Positions 47,200 to 59,358 of a stretch of DNA of 64,000 nucleotides are shown in pieces. The position numbers were made by a program, and so were the translations under genes. Positions within the stretch are counted from its first letter, which is position 1. The number at the start of each line of letters is the position of its first letter. The notes below the pieces were generated by a model that saw nothing but the letters and a program-made list of their open reading frames with translations, was not told where the DNA came from and ran no database searches. Source of the stretch: Tilletia caries. Its lineage: Eukaryota; Basidiomycota; Exobasidiomycetes; Tilletiales; Tilletiaceae. The stretch spans positions 930,001 through 994,000 of the forward strand of contig JALUTQ010000037.1 of NCBI GenBank assembly GCA_032718865.1, written 5' to 3'.

Positions 47200-50100
47200 A
47201 TGCCCGCTGCTACACGCTCACGACGCGTACAGACACGCGGCGGTGGTGCTGGCTTCCGCGCAGATGACGCCGCTTCGGACGCGATGTCGTTCCAACAGCC
47301 TCACCCAGCCTCATCCGCCGGCGCGTCGGCCTCGATCTACGATGCCTTTGCCGACATCTATCTCCAGTCAACACATGCTCAACAACAAGACGAGGATCCC
47401 GCAGCAGACGGTCAGGAGGTAGGAAGTCCTCTCCTCGATCTCGAGCACGGCACAGCGCTCCAATATGCGGAAGCATGTCGGGAACGGCTCGTTGCTTCGA
47501 CTTCGTCCGAAGGCGAGGGACAGGCCCGACGTGCGTTCGACCGCGACTCCTTCATGGAGCAGGATGGGGAGAATGACGCGCCTGAGGACGACTTTGATAA
47601 GGCGCAGTGGGCGCTCGAGTACAACACCTGGATGATCCTCCATGCCCTCAGCGTGTGAGTTTGCCCATCGTCCCTCCTTCTAATGATTTTCTGTTTTTTT
47701 CTTCTTCTGATCATTGGTGATGCATATATCTGCAGTGAGCGCACTCAGACGCGCACGAAGGCATATTCTGGAGATGAACCAGCCTCCCTCCGCTCGAATC
47801 CCTACCACCCTGCCCTCCTCCGAGCCTCCGACGTGCTCGCTCAGTCTCCAGCACTGCGCGAACTCAACATCGTCCGCGAATGGCTGCACACCATTTTGGA
47901 CCCGTACGAAGGTCTTCCTCTCCTCCTCTCCAACAGTGACCCCTCCTCTTCCTCCTCCAACGCCCAGCGCAACGCCGTCTTTGGCGGTGCAGGTCCATCC
48001 TCTTCGTCAAAACGGGCCGACAGCATGTCAAAGATTGTAGAAGTCCGAAAGGGTTACTGGGCATTTACCAAGAATGCGCTGCGGGCTGCGAAGCGTGGCG
48101 GACATATCCCTGCGTCCAATTCGACTACTGCAGGCCTTTCGGGCGGCGGTGGAGCGGGTCTAACGACCAGCAGTAGTTTCATGGCTGGTGCGTCCTCGTC
48201 CTCACTCTTTGGTGGGATTCGAAAGAGTGGGGTGGGCATCGGAGGCGGGGCGGGCGCGTTGGCTTCTTCGGGGCAGAAGTTGCTCAAGACGCTCGATCCG
48301 GACGCGCCATGTCGAGCTGGGGAGGGAGAGCTCGCGAATGAAGACCTGGTAAGTCTTCGCTGAAAAGTGGCTTGAACCAGACTTTTGAGAAAGACAAAAG
48401 TGGCTGAGCGCTAGATCTCTTCTCTCTCACGCAGGCGTACGAACGCGCTTTCCTTCGCTCGCTGTTCGAGCTTGCACGCGCTGGGAAGCTCACAGATGCA
48501 TTGGAGCTTTGTCGTCAAGCAGATCGGCCTTGGCGCGCTGCCAGTCTGCGCGGAGCCATTCCTTACTTTGATCCGAGACTAGGTGAGCTTTTCCGCCTTG
48601 GATCGCTCTGGGTTCTCCATTAGACTTCGTGTTGACTCCAGATCACCTCTTTCACAGTCAACCAGAATGATCCGAGTGTCGATTCAGAGACGATTCAGGC
48701 CCTGCCTCAATCTCCGTACGGTAACAGGAATCGTGCTCTGTGGAAAGCCACCGCCCGGAAGCTCGCTGGAATGGTGAGGCTCGTCGATAGTCAAACAGAA
48801 CTGTTCGGTTCATGCGGACTAACCAAAGCGAATTCATTCACAGAAAACTCTCGACCCATATGAAAGAGCATTGTACGGCGCCCTCTCCGGTTCACTCGAG
48901 CCCGTCCTGGCCTGCAGTTCAGCAACATGGGAAGAAGCCGTCTGGGCCTACGTCAATGCCAAACTGGAAGCCGGAGTGGAAAATGGGCTCCGCAAAAGTC
49001 TCTTCGCCCAGCGCAACGCGAGCGCTCTCATCAGAGTCAAGCGCGAGTTGTTTGACGACGAGGACGAGGACGACGGTACGGGGAGTGAGATGCAGGGGGG
49101 TTACGATGTGGATGGAGTGTCTGCTAATGGGGATGGAAACGAGGCGAAGCGGGCCAGGACGGCTGCGGCGGCCCGGTTGGGATTGGGGGTGGGTAACGAC
49201 CTTACGCTCCGACAGAGCGAGGATGAGACGGCTTTGGAGGCGTTGAGGATGGAGGATTTGTTTGAGCAGGTGGAGGCTAGGGTTGATCGGGCGTCGAAGT
49301 GAGTAGGCTTGGACTGGTACCAAAAGCGAGAGAGAGGTGAAGATAGGAGATTGACGGGTGATCTGACCCTTCGTTCCTGTTTTCTTTAGTTCGGGCTCGC
49401 CTGCTGGCGGCGATCCTTTCCATGCTGCGCAGCGTGTCACGATCCTAGGCGACATCCGGCCTCTTCTGGTGACGTTTGCTTCCAACATGGAGATGTATCA
49501 AGGCGACATCCCACAAAAGTATGTCTTCCGGATCTGCTGTGTTTGCAAGGACGATTCTGATCAGGCTTATCCGATTCGATTCTCCCCTCAGATCGTATGC
49601 CAGATACGTCCGCTTCTTCGCCCACCTCGTCTTGTACCTGCGAAGGCTGTCCTCGGTCTGGGCCACATTGACTCCACCCAGGTACGAGAATCGGCTGGCG
49701 AGCGGGGCGGCGCTGGGAGCGCTCCTCTTACCCGAACCGATTTGCGACAATATCTTGCGGGAGTATATCCGCGTATTGCGAGTTGCGAACCAGAGCGATC
49801 GACTGGTTGCGATGTACTCGAGCGCGTTGCTTCAGAGGGCGGCGGGTGTGGAGGAGTATGCGGCGTACTTGCTGTGTGAGTTTTTTGTCCTTTGGGACCT
49901 GTCGTTTGTGAGTGGTGGGCGGTACGTGCTGACGTACTTTTTTGAGAATATTTCCTGCAGCCATGGGCCTCGATGTATCAGCGGAGGCACGCTCACGCGC
50001 CCTGTTCCGCGCGTCCGAGTCTGGTCTCAACCTGGGCGCCGTGGCACGTCGTACGGTATACCTCATCTTTGCCGACTTGCTGCCTCATGTCCTCCCTCCG

Positions 50101-51403
50101 CTAGAGATTGCCCGTTTGGAGCTCGGGAGCTTGAGGCGGAACGAAGAGGGAGAGGTCACTGCGTTGGCAAGTGGGGCCAACCCGGTTGCGCAGTATGAGG
50201 TACATTTGCTCCATGCGCTAGAGTGGCTTACGTTTGCGGAGGAGACGTATGGTAATGCGGTTCTTCGGTACAACCAGCTCGTTCGTTATTTCCTTGGTGA
50301 GCTCTAGGCACGGGTTTTCTGTACACCATTAGTCGTTCGTGCTGACCAGCCATACCCTTTATAGCTTCGGGCCGATTGGCAGCGGCTAGACAGGCCACCT
50401 CGAGGCTACCCTCCGTTGTGCTGGTTCAACTCAGCAGCCTGGCCGTGAATGAGGACGGAGACAACGACGCTACCTTTGATGCCTTAATGAGCGAAGACGG
50501 CACCGACGGCGAGCAACAGAACGGGATGTCTCGAAAGCTTCAACATGTCGAACAGCTCGAATGTCTTTCGTGGCAGAACTTGTTCGATGCTTTGGATGCT
50601 TATCAGCAGTATGTCGCTGTAGCAGCTGAGCGGGAACGCAATATGTGAGTCATACCACCAGATGGGCTACGAGGCTTGGAATCTCGCTGACGCCTTTGGT
50701 TTCTCCCTTGTGCTGCAGGACTTCGGCGACGAAGAAGACTGAGTTTACGGCTGCGTTGAGCAGTGTCATCGCTGAGGCGGAGGAGGCGATCCGGGTGGTG
50801 CTTGAGGGCGATTGGCTTCGATTCGAGCTGGATGGCGACGTGCCAGAGGATTGTGAGTTATTTTGAAGGCGATGCGGACGCCGTACAGCATTTGAAGGAC
50901 TGGAAGCTGATGAAAGGGATCTCTTTGTTGTGGGCATCGTAGACGAAGCGCGGCTGTTCGAGTACAAGCGCATTCGGCAATTGTTCGTGCCTGAGCTCGT
51001 TCTTAGCCTGCACTACATGCTCATCGACAGTCGGGACCTGCTTCCAGAGTACGTACTCTCCTACCCTTCCGAAGACAGCACTGTCAAAATGGTCCTCAAA
51101 TCGCTGACGCTCACCGGCTTTTCTTTCCACAGCACGCTCGCCCGCGCCCTTGTACTGCCAAATCTCGTCGCCGACGGTTCGCACGCGCTGTGGCAAGACT
51201 TCATCTCACGACCCGCCGAGGATGACGTCGAGGAGGACCCAGAGGCGTCTGTGCAGCCGGAGGGTCAGAAGACGAACCGGTTGCCGGAGTACCTGGAGGC
51301 GATTCGGCAGGCGGAGCTGACGGCGCTGGACTCGCTTGGTCCGGACCCGTTCCGGGCTGCGATCCTTGTAAATGATGAGGAGGAAGGGGAGGACATGGAA
51401 TGA
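47200..51403 (+). CDS. NUP84: Nuclear pore protein Nup107/Nup84
   Basis: Twelve exons, 47200-47654, 47736-48348, 48435-48582, 48658-48773, 48844-49298, 49390-49518, 49592-49875, 49961-50296, 50365-50644, 50719-50852, 50943-51048 and 51133-51403, give 1,108 residues. It belongs to the Y-shaped scaffold complex of the nuclear pore. The family signature is the alpha-solenoid with ARAGKLTDALELCRQADRPW, RAASLRGAIPYFDP, NRALWKATARKLAG, then DPYERALYGALSGSLEPVL and ATWEEAVWAYVNAKLE. A Ser/Gly-rich insert (about residues 235-340) and an acidic insert with a nuclear-signal-like EAKRAR follow. The end is an acidic tail (DEEEGEDME). Most introns are 65-95 bases. Confidence 0.92.
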
Positions 51404-51612
51404 GCGGCTTGATCGACACGCGGGGTGTGCCCTGTTCTGGAGTCCATCCATTCTCAGATCCTCCCCAATCTCTATATCTTAATCAAATCCTATGCGCAAA
51501 GAAGCGCTTCAGTAGGAACTTGGGAGTGTTGTGAAGGATGAGGAGGTCTGAGCGCTGTGAGCAAGAGGGAATCGTCGGGGACAGCATCAGCGGGAAGATC
51601 AGGTAGAAGACC

Positions 51613-54139
51613 ATGACCATCTCCCCATATACGCACACACAGAAAGAGCTGATGTCGAGCATCGCGCTGCCGCAGGACTCCACCGCCGTCGAGGCCGCGG
51701 CCTCCGCCCGTGCTGAGAGCTCGACCCTCGCCGCTGAGAGCGCGCATGTCGTCCGACCCGATGCCCACACGCAGCGCTTCGACCGCCAGCTCCGTCTCTG
51801 GGCCTCCTCCGGCCAGCGCTCCCTCGAGTCCGCCAGCATCCTGCTGCTAGGCGCGACTGCGCTCGGTGCGCAGATCCTCAAGAACCTCGTCCTGCCCGGC
51901 ATTGGCCGGTTTACCATCCTCGATGCCAACCTGGTCACGCCCGAAGATTTGGCGAGCAACTTCTTTCTGGAGCCGGACGTGCTGGGCAAGAGTCGGGGCG
52001 CGGAGGTCGTCAAGTGTCTGCTTGAGCTCAACCCGAATGTGAAGGGCGAGGCCGTCGTGAGCGTGAGTCAACGTAGTCCTGTCATATGCTCTTTCCGTAG
52101 ACTGCTGAACCTCTTCTGTCCCTTTTCGATGTAGCATCCTGCGCATGTCCTGGCTGGCGATGCTTCGTACTTCACCTCAACACAAAACAACTTCAGCCTC
52201 ATCATCGCCGCTAATCAGCCAGCATCTGTGGTGATGCCGCTCGCTGACCTCTGCGCCTCCGCCAAGGACGGCTTCGGTATCCCGCTCATGATCGTCCGCA
52301 GCTCAGGCATGGTCGGCGAGATCAAGTTGCAAGTGAAGGAACACCCCGTGATTGAGACGCACCCTGCCTCGCTCGTGGATCTGCGCTTGACGGCGCCGTT
52401 TGCTGAGCTCGAGGCGTATGCGGACTCGGCCAATCTGCAAACGACGGACACGATGGAGTTCGCGCATGTTCCGTTCGTCGTCTTGCTCCTGAGGAAGCTC
52501 AAAGAATGGCGAGAAGCGGTGAGTTCCTGCTGCTCTGACTTCATCTTCCCAGCTTTTCGGTGGAAGGGCTGACTCTTGTCGTTCGCGCTCGAACAGCATG
52601 GTGGCTCGCTGCCCGTTTCCTCCGATCGGCGCGCGTTCCTCGACTCGGTCAATGCGCTTCGACGGCAAGCGGGCGATGCAGATCAAGAGAACATCGACGA
52701 GGCTGTCTCAGCTCTGACCCAGCACATCTGGGGGCCCTTAGGTCGGCCTTCGATCTCAACGAAGATCCAAGCTCTGCTGGAAGACCCTAAGTCCACCGGC
52801 ATCGATAAGCAAGTAAGTTCTTGCATAGCTATCAATGAAAGGCCTCAACGAGTTGAACATGTCTTGCTCTCCCGCAGTCATCAAATTTCTGGCTCCTCAT
52901 TCGCTCACTCAAGTCGTTTGTAGAAGCACCAGCACCAGCACCAACACCATCATCACAGCAGTCTTCCGAAACATCGGCCTTGCCAGGCGGAGGCGGCCTT
53001 CTCCCGCTCCCTGGCTCCTTGCCGGACATGAAAGCATCGTCGGCAGGCTATGTCGAGCTCCAGAACGTGTACCGACGGAAAGCTCTCCAAGACCTCGCAA
53101 ACTTCCAAGCGCACCTGTCCTCCATTCTCGCCAGCGTAGGCCTAGCGGCAGATGTAGTCCCGCTGGAGGAGGTCGAGAGCTTCGTCAAGCACGCCGCGTA
53201 CGTCGAGCTGATCCGCGGTCGGACGGAGCGTGAGAGCAGGGAAGATCCTGCGAAGAGTGTGTTTGCCCAGGCCTTTGAGGATCCCATCAACCCGATCAGC
53301 ATGCCGCATCACATCGCCTTCCTCGCCGCGGACCGCTTCTATGGACTGCATTCCCGCTGGCCAGGTTCGGACAGCATATTCTCAGCCATCGTCTCCTCGT
53401 CGGGCGTCTTGCTGTCGGACGACCCGGCCAATGGGCCCGGATTCGTCAACCCGTCGCAAGCTCCTCATGGAAGTTATGCTTCGAAGGGGCCGGCAGCGTC
53501 TGCGTCGAGTATGATTGCCCAGTCGGAGGGTGGGTCGGGAAGCCCGAGTCACCCGACGGCAGGGCCTGCTGCAGGTGATACCGAATCGATGCTGTATGAG
53601 GACGACCGCAGGACATTCAAGCGGGCTCGAGCTATGGAGAGTAGCAGTTCGTCCGACACCCCGAACGGCACCGCAAGTCGAGATGTCATCATGACGGATG
53701 CTGCTGCAGGTGATGGTGCGAAAGCGAACGGACGTGCGGACCCGGATGCGGCTGTCAACTTCGAGCAGGACGTTGCGGCCCTCTGTGAAGAGGCTCGTGC
53801 TGTCTGTAGGCACGTCGGTCTGCTCGACGGAGAGGACGGTGCATGGGAGGAGGGGCACTGGGAGAGGGTTGAACAGGCGTGCGAGGAGATGTGAGTTTTT
53901 CGAACAAGCTCTGACTATTATTTGACTCTTTGGAGCAGTACAACTGACCTCCCGACCTTTCTCTCTCCTATGCTCGAAGGACAAGGGCAGGACGTGCCGA
54001 TCTTCCCTCGACGGCGGCACTGCTGGGTGGGGTGGCAGCACAGGAGGTGATCAAGCTCGTGACAAGGCAGTACATTCCCTTGGACAATTTGTGCGTGTAC
54101 GACGGCATTAAGGGCGCCATGGGGGCATACCGAGTGTAA
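51613..54139 (+). CDS. ULA1: NEDD8-activating enzyme E1 regulatory subunit
   Basis: Exons 51613-52062, 52135-52518, 52597-52812, 52878-53890 and 53980-54139 give 740 residues. With the UBA3 subunit it activates NEDD8 (Rub1) for cullin modification. Landmarks: RFDRQLRLWASSGQRSLESA, ILLLGATALGAQILKNLVLP, GRFTILDANLVTPEDLASNF, MEFAHVPFVVLLLRKLKEW, and at the end AALLGGVAAQEVIKLVTRQY then IPLDNLCVYDGIKG. The family is usually about 530 residues. The extra length is a disordered insert between residue ~565 and the final domain, plus a PAPAPTPSSQQSSE linker near residue 365. The start may instead be the second ATG at 51652 (MSSIALPQ). Confidence 0.93.
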
Positions 54140-54349
54140 TCCCAGAGTATCAACTCCCACGCAAACCACATCGAATGCGAAACAGAGGTTGAAACGGTGT
54201 CGAGTACATTTGTTGCATTATGGATTGAGATTGAGGTATAAACATGATACTTGAGGAAGCGAGGAAGGGGAGAGCAACGCAACAAGTTCAGACGGTGCAA
54301 GAAGCTTGTCCAGAGTGATATTTGTGTTGTGAGATCCAGGATAAAATTG

Positions 54350-57214
54350 TCAGAGCAGCTCGCCATCGCCCTCCTCCTCCTTCTTCCCGCCCCCTTCCTC
54401 CTCCTCCTCATCCTCCTCGTCCCAGTCGAGCTCCTCATCGAGCAAGCCATCAGTCTCGGCCATCAACTTATCCAAGCCGGTCAACTTCTCCAGATAGCCT
54501 TCCTCCCCGAACGCATCAAAGAGCATTTTCTCGCCCTCCTCCCGGTACGCTGCCACCACGGCGGGACTGCAGGCGGTGCATCGCTCGTATGCCGGTCCGA
54601 CGATGAGCATGGAGGTGAAGGTGGAGAGGAAGCCGCGGATCTGGTGTGGGACGACCCCTAGGACGCCTCCTGTCACTTCGGCTTCAGCGCCCTTGCCGCC
54701 GCCACCGCCGCCTGACGATGATGATGTGTTAGGAAGTGGGGGTGGTTTCGCATGGACACCGTCTTTGTGCTGCAGGACGGACACGAGGAGCTCGACGGCG
54801 GAGGCTGCTGCGATGGGTGCTAGGCCTGGGCGAGTGACTGTGCACATCTGGTCCAAGGTCCGGTCGCGCAGGGACTGGATTTTGGGTTGGGAATAAGACA
54901 AGTGAGCGCCAAGAGCCTCGAAGACAGTGCAGAGCGTTCAAGGTAGAGAGAGAGAGAGAAACTCACATCGGCGGGTGCGACAATATCATTACAGAAATAA
55001 CAACCGAGTCTCTTCCTCTCTTCCTCCCCGTCCTGAGCACCAACCTGATCTACCCCAGCCCCATGCCGCATCACAAGGTACGTATCAAAGCCCAACGCAG
55101 CATTTAGCACGATCTTATCCTTCCGACTGGCGCACAGCATCGTCGGCAGCCAGCGAGACTCGCGCGAGTCCATGAGGAGGAAGACGGCGTCGTGGCTGTC
55201 GATGAGGGATTCGAGGGTGGTGATGTCCCGTTTGGCTTGGGCGCGGGCTTCGGCTGTTGGAGGGATGGGATGGCCGGGCATGGGGATGGAGAGTTTGAGG
55301 CCTTTCGAGTTCTAGTGTTCCCCAATACCATGAACAAAAGACAAGTTCAATGCTGCGGGCTCCACAATGCAGTGCCGTGAGGAAGGGGGTGAGCTGTACT
55401 CACGACACCAGGGTAGATCTTGCGCAGAGCGGCCGCTGCACATTCCGCTTTAGGTTTCCCACCTTCCAGGCAGTCAGCAAATTCAAACAGCGGCTGTCGA
55501 ACAGGGTTGGAGAAGGAGACCGTGGAGCTGTCGACGAATGTGATATTCCGTACGCCCCAGCCCTGACAAAGGCAAGACCTGTCAGCTCCCATATCCCGTT
55601 CTTTGAGCAGAAGAATGAAATGGCAAACTCACGAGGAGAGCACGGGCGACGTAGCATCCCAACGTCCCGGCACCCAATAGCAAGCACTTCGTGTTCTGGA
55701 CGCGCTCCAGGTCAATGTCAGGCATGATTCGCCAGCGCATCAGCTTCAAGTTCAGATCGACTGCTTGATCCGCCAATCTGGGTTGTAGGAACAAAGGTAG
55801 TCCAGTGAGCTTTAAAGAGCAGATGCGTAATCGAATGGCGGCGGAGAAGGGAGAGCCCTCACCTTGCTGGATCCATGAGCGGGCCTAGGTCAGCTACTTT
55901 CGGAGCCAGTTTGCCTTGAGCATTCCGTTCCCACCCCACAGCGGAAGGACGAGATGAGTCGCCCGCCAGTGATGCAAGAGCTACGACTGTAAAAGACACG
56001 TCAGCGATCGAAAGCCCATCTTCCATCTCAGGGTTAGAATCCCCCCCTTTCCCCCCCCCCTACGTACCATCATTACCGTTCCTCAGGAGGCCCTCCGTCG
56101 CTCCACCCGGTTCCAACGATTGACGTACCGTACCCACCACGCTCCTGCCACTATCTTCCTTCCAGCAGAGAACGCGGACTCTGGAGACGCGGAAACGGAG
56201 GGCGAGGAAGGCGAGTAGGTTGCGCAGGGGCCAGCCGGGGATCGATGGGTTTGCCGAGGGGTCGACGAAAGCGACTGTACGCTGTCAATAGCAACCATCA
56301 ATAACGAAAATCAGCGCTGCAAAGGTTGGAGAAGAAAAAAAAGTGACAGAAGGGAAGGATATACGTACTTCATCCTCCGGTGTATCACGGAAGAACGTGT
56401 CGTACGATGCAAGATCTGCAGTTTCCACGCCCTTGCCGTCTGACGATGTTCTGACGAGCCAGAACGCGGCCGACGCTGAGCCGGGAACTTGCGCCTCTCT
56501 GCGCTCCTCGACGAGCTTCTCGAGGTCGCTGAGCTGTAACGAGCACGGAAGGAGACGTTTAGCACTGAGGGAAACTGGGAAGCGCTAACTATGTAGCATG
56601 AAGAAGGACAGCGGAACGCTCACCATTCCCGCATCCCACAACGTCGAAGCAGCCTTCCACTCCTTCCCCTCCTTCCCCTCCGTCTCCACCTCCCACGCCG
56701 GTTTAGCCACCAAGGCCGGGAAAGCGAACCAATGGAAGAACTTGTACTTCTTCAAATCCGCAAAGGCCAGGAGGACGAATCGGAGTAAAGCGGGCGTCGG
56801 GTCGGTCGCGCTTAGCAAGTCCTTGTGAATCTCGGACGTTAGGTCGTTGAAGATCGCTTGTTTGTCGGTCGATTTGAACTCGTCGACGGTGTTGAAGTTG
56901 CGCAGGTGGCCGTACGCGGGTACGGCGCCTCGGGGCAGAGCAGGAGCGGGCTGCCCGACCGAGAGGGACGACGCCTCGAGGTTCACGGTCGGGAGCATGT
57001 ACACCATCTCGCCCGTGCTGTGGTCCTGGGTGGACCGAGCGGTGGAGTACGTGGCCAGGAGCGGGACGGGTGCCTCGCTCAGCTGGAGTTTGTTGATCTT
57101 GAGGTCTGCGAAGGCATGCCAGAACGAAGGGTTGATGGAGGACGACAGGGTCGCGTACTGGAGCAGCTTTGCGCTGGCTGCAGGCGCGGACGACGTCGCG
57201 GTCGAGTCTGCCAT
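54350..57214 (-). CDS. ATG7: Autophagy E1-like enzyme ATG7
   Basis: Eight exons, 57214-56624, 56533-56369, 56281-56068, 55986-55863, 55777-55633, 55562-55404, 55311-54967 and 54874-54350, give 755 residues. ATG7 activates Atg8 and Atg12 and hands them to Atg3 and Atg10. The N-terminal domain has [20 protein letters not shown] and [14 protein letters not shown]. The adenylation domain has [40 protein letters not shown] and [20 protein letters not shown]. Further on lie [14 protein letters not shown], the zinc-binding GCYFCND and the catalytic Cys592 in [11 protein letters not shown]. The C-terminus after the dimer domain ends in a polyacidic tail ([14 protein letters not shown]), longer than in yeast (630). 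It is tail-to-tail with the NEDD8 E1 subunit gene, 210 bases apart. Confidence 0.96.
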
Positions 57215-57460
57215 TCCGAGATGCTCTTGGGTGTGTGTGTGTGGTGGGCGAGGAAGAGGAAGAGGAGCGACTGTATGCGCTCAAGCCACTCCCTTCCATT
57301 CTCCGAGGAGATGCGCAGGCAACCGCATTCATTCAGCATGCACGGATATGGATCTCGATTCATGGGAGCTACATGGACTGGATACAACGCGAGCGAGCAG
57401 GCATGGGAGAGCAGCGGATACACAGAGAGAGATAGGTCCTTGGGGGGGAAGGGGAAAAAA

Positions 57461-58813
57461 TCACACCGGGCCCAGCCTGGTCACATCGATCCTGCTCCCG
57501 CCCTTCTTCTTGACCTCGTCCGTCAAGATGTCATCCCGGCACCGATAGAGCTCCTTGTACGAGTTCTTGATCGTCACATCACTCACCGCCGCCGTCTTGC
57601 CGATCCGCTTCGCACCCTTGGGCACATTGCAAAGCTGCGTCGCAAAATAGATGCACGCCGCTGCTATCGTGATCGGCGAACGTCCGGCAAGCGTGCCCAT
57701 GTCGCGGACTTGGATCGCGATGAGCTCGGTTAGACGGGTCAATTGGGCGTCGAGGCCGAGGTGGTTGCAGAAGCGACCGACCAGGTCGGTGGCACCAGTG
57801 GGACTGATACCGGAGGAAGGGTCTGTTATGCCGACGCCGACACCATTGTTGGTGGCAGGCGTTTCAGCACGGGACCGTCCACCGTCGGTCGCGTTGCCAT
57901 CTTCTGCGGTTCCATCACCGGCGCCACTGCCATTGGCATGTCCGTTGGCTCCTGATCCCGGAAGCGAGCTGCCATTGGCATGCGAGCTACCTTGCCCAGA
58001 TGTGCTCCCCATCCCAGACGCATTCAGCCCAAAGGCCATCTGCATCTCCTTGAAGCACTGCCCGATGAGCTTCTTATTGACGCTGGTTAAGGCGCAAATC
58101 TCCGAAAATGTTCGGGGCACCTTCGCCATCTTGCAGGCGACGTAGATGGCCGCAGCAATAATAGCCTCGGGGCGTTTACCCTTCAGGATCCGTTCTTCCT
58201 CGCACCGGCGGAAGGCCTGTTTCGCAATGTCCGACACGGTCCGGGGCAGGTGGACCGAGTCGCATTTACGCTGGATGTCCTCAAAGGCATCGAGCATATG
58301 ACGATCGCGATGGCCCGCCATGCGTTGGGCGGTGCGTTGGAGGTCACGCGACGTACCGGACCCACCGTCGCGGAACGAGATCCGGGTATCGAGCTTGTCG
58401 GTCAGACCGTCGAACAGCGGATTGGAGGCTTGTCCGACACGACTGGGATCGTCGCCGTCCTCGTTGGCAAAGGTTCGCCACTCGGACCGGGTATCGACGA
58501 TCCGATCGCCGACGACCATTCCGCAGTCGGTGCAGACGAGATCGCCCGTCGCGAAGGACTCCTCGATGTTGGGCGGGTCCAGCTTGCAGTCCGGGCAAAT
58601 CAATCGGACATTCAGGTTAGGCGCAAAGGCTTCGGCCTCGGCCGCTGCCTTTTGTGCGGCGGCCGAGTTGGAGCGGATGGCGGTGTAGTGGGCCGTGATG
58701 GCAAAGGGCTGGTAGTTGCCACTCGAAGTCGGCACATATGCCTGAGCCCCGCCATTCGGACTGCCGCCGCCTGCACCCGTCGCCGATGATCCTGTCGCTG
58801 AATAGTTCGTCAT
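57461..58813 (-). CDS. SUA7: Transcription initiation factor IIB
   Basis: A single exon of 450 residues, the only sizeable intronless gene here. The zinc ribbon uses C73, C76, C94 and C97 (RLICPDCKLDP ... LVCTDCGMVVGD); the B-finger/reader follows (SEWRTFANEDGDDPSRVGQ, ASNPLFDGL). The first cyclin fold has HLPRTVSDIAKQAFRRCEEE, then ILKGKRPEAIIAAAIYVACK and FSEICALTSVNKKLIGQCFK. The second has RFCNHLGLDAQLTRLTELIA and GRSPITIAAACIYFATQLC, then TIKNSYKELYRCRDDIL. A Gly/Ser/Asn/Thr-rich insert of about 70 residues (280-350) separates the two folds, and a ~65 residue Ser/Gly/Ala-rich extension precedes the ribbon. It bridges TBP at the promoter and RNA polymerase II. Confidence 0.96.
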   Translation of the reverse strand: MTNYSATGSSATGAGGGSPNGGAQAYVPTSSGNYQPFAITAHYTAIRSNSAAAQKAAAEAEAFAPNLNVRLICPDCKLDPPNIEESFATGDLVCTDCGMVVGDRIVDTRSEWRTFANEDGDDPSRVGQASNPLFDGLTDKLDTRISFRDGGSGTSRDLQRTAQRMAGHRDRHMLDAFEDIQRKCDSVHLPRTVSDIAKQAFRRCEEERILKGKRPEAIIAAAIYVACKMAKVPRTFSEICALTSVNKKLIGQCFKEMQMAFGLNASGMGSTSGQGSSHANGSSLPGSGANGHANGSGAGDGTAEDGNATDGGRSRAETPATNNGVGVGITDPSSGISPTGATDLVGRFCNHLGLDAQLTRLTELIAIQVRDMGTLAGRSPITIAAACIYFATQLCNVPKGAKRIGKTAAVSDVTIKNSYKELYRCRDDILTDEVKKKGGSRIDVTRLGPV

Positions 58814-59358
58814 CCTCCTTCAACCTTGTGGTCGCCACCTGAGTTCCCTGCTTCCGACCGCTACAGATTCAGGCAGGACCGAGGAATGTAAGAAAAAAAA
58901 GACAGGTCAGCCAACGCTCCAATCCAATCCAAGGCAAGCCTGGAGATGGGAGGGTCACGCCATGGAGGTGGGGACGCGGACGCAGTATGGCCATTGCAGA
59001 CTCGCTCTCTACAGCTAGAGAGTAGCGTGGGTATCGAAGGAATGGGATTGCGTGGCGGGAGCAGGATGAATGACTGAACAACCCACCTTGCTCTCTCTTC
59101 GAATCGCTGTCTCCTGAACGCGTGTTCGTATTCCAGATCTACAGTCAGAGCGATGCTGTGGGAGACGCGAGAAGGCGAGAGAAGCGTTTGGTCCCTCAGT
59201 CAGTGAAGAAGAGGGGGAGGCGCTCGTCGAGGTGGATGGGGTGGTGGTGGTAGGTGGTGAGCATGGAATGCATGGAAGCAGGACTCTGATGAAGGCAACC
59301 CTTCTCTCCGACATCCATACTCCCTCTGACCTGCCATTCCCTCTGAGATACCTCCAGG
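58814..59358. promoter_or_regulatory. Divergent promoter region (545 bp)
   Basis: Separates TFIIB (-) and the HSD10-like SDR (+). No TATA box or gene was recognised. Confidence 0.4.
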
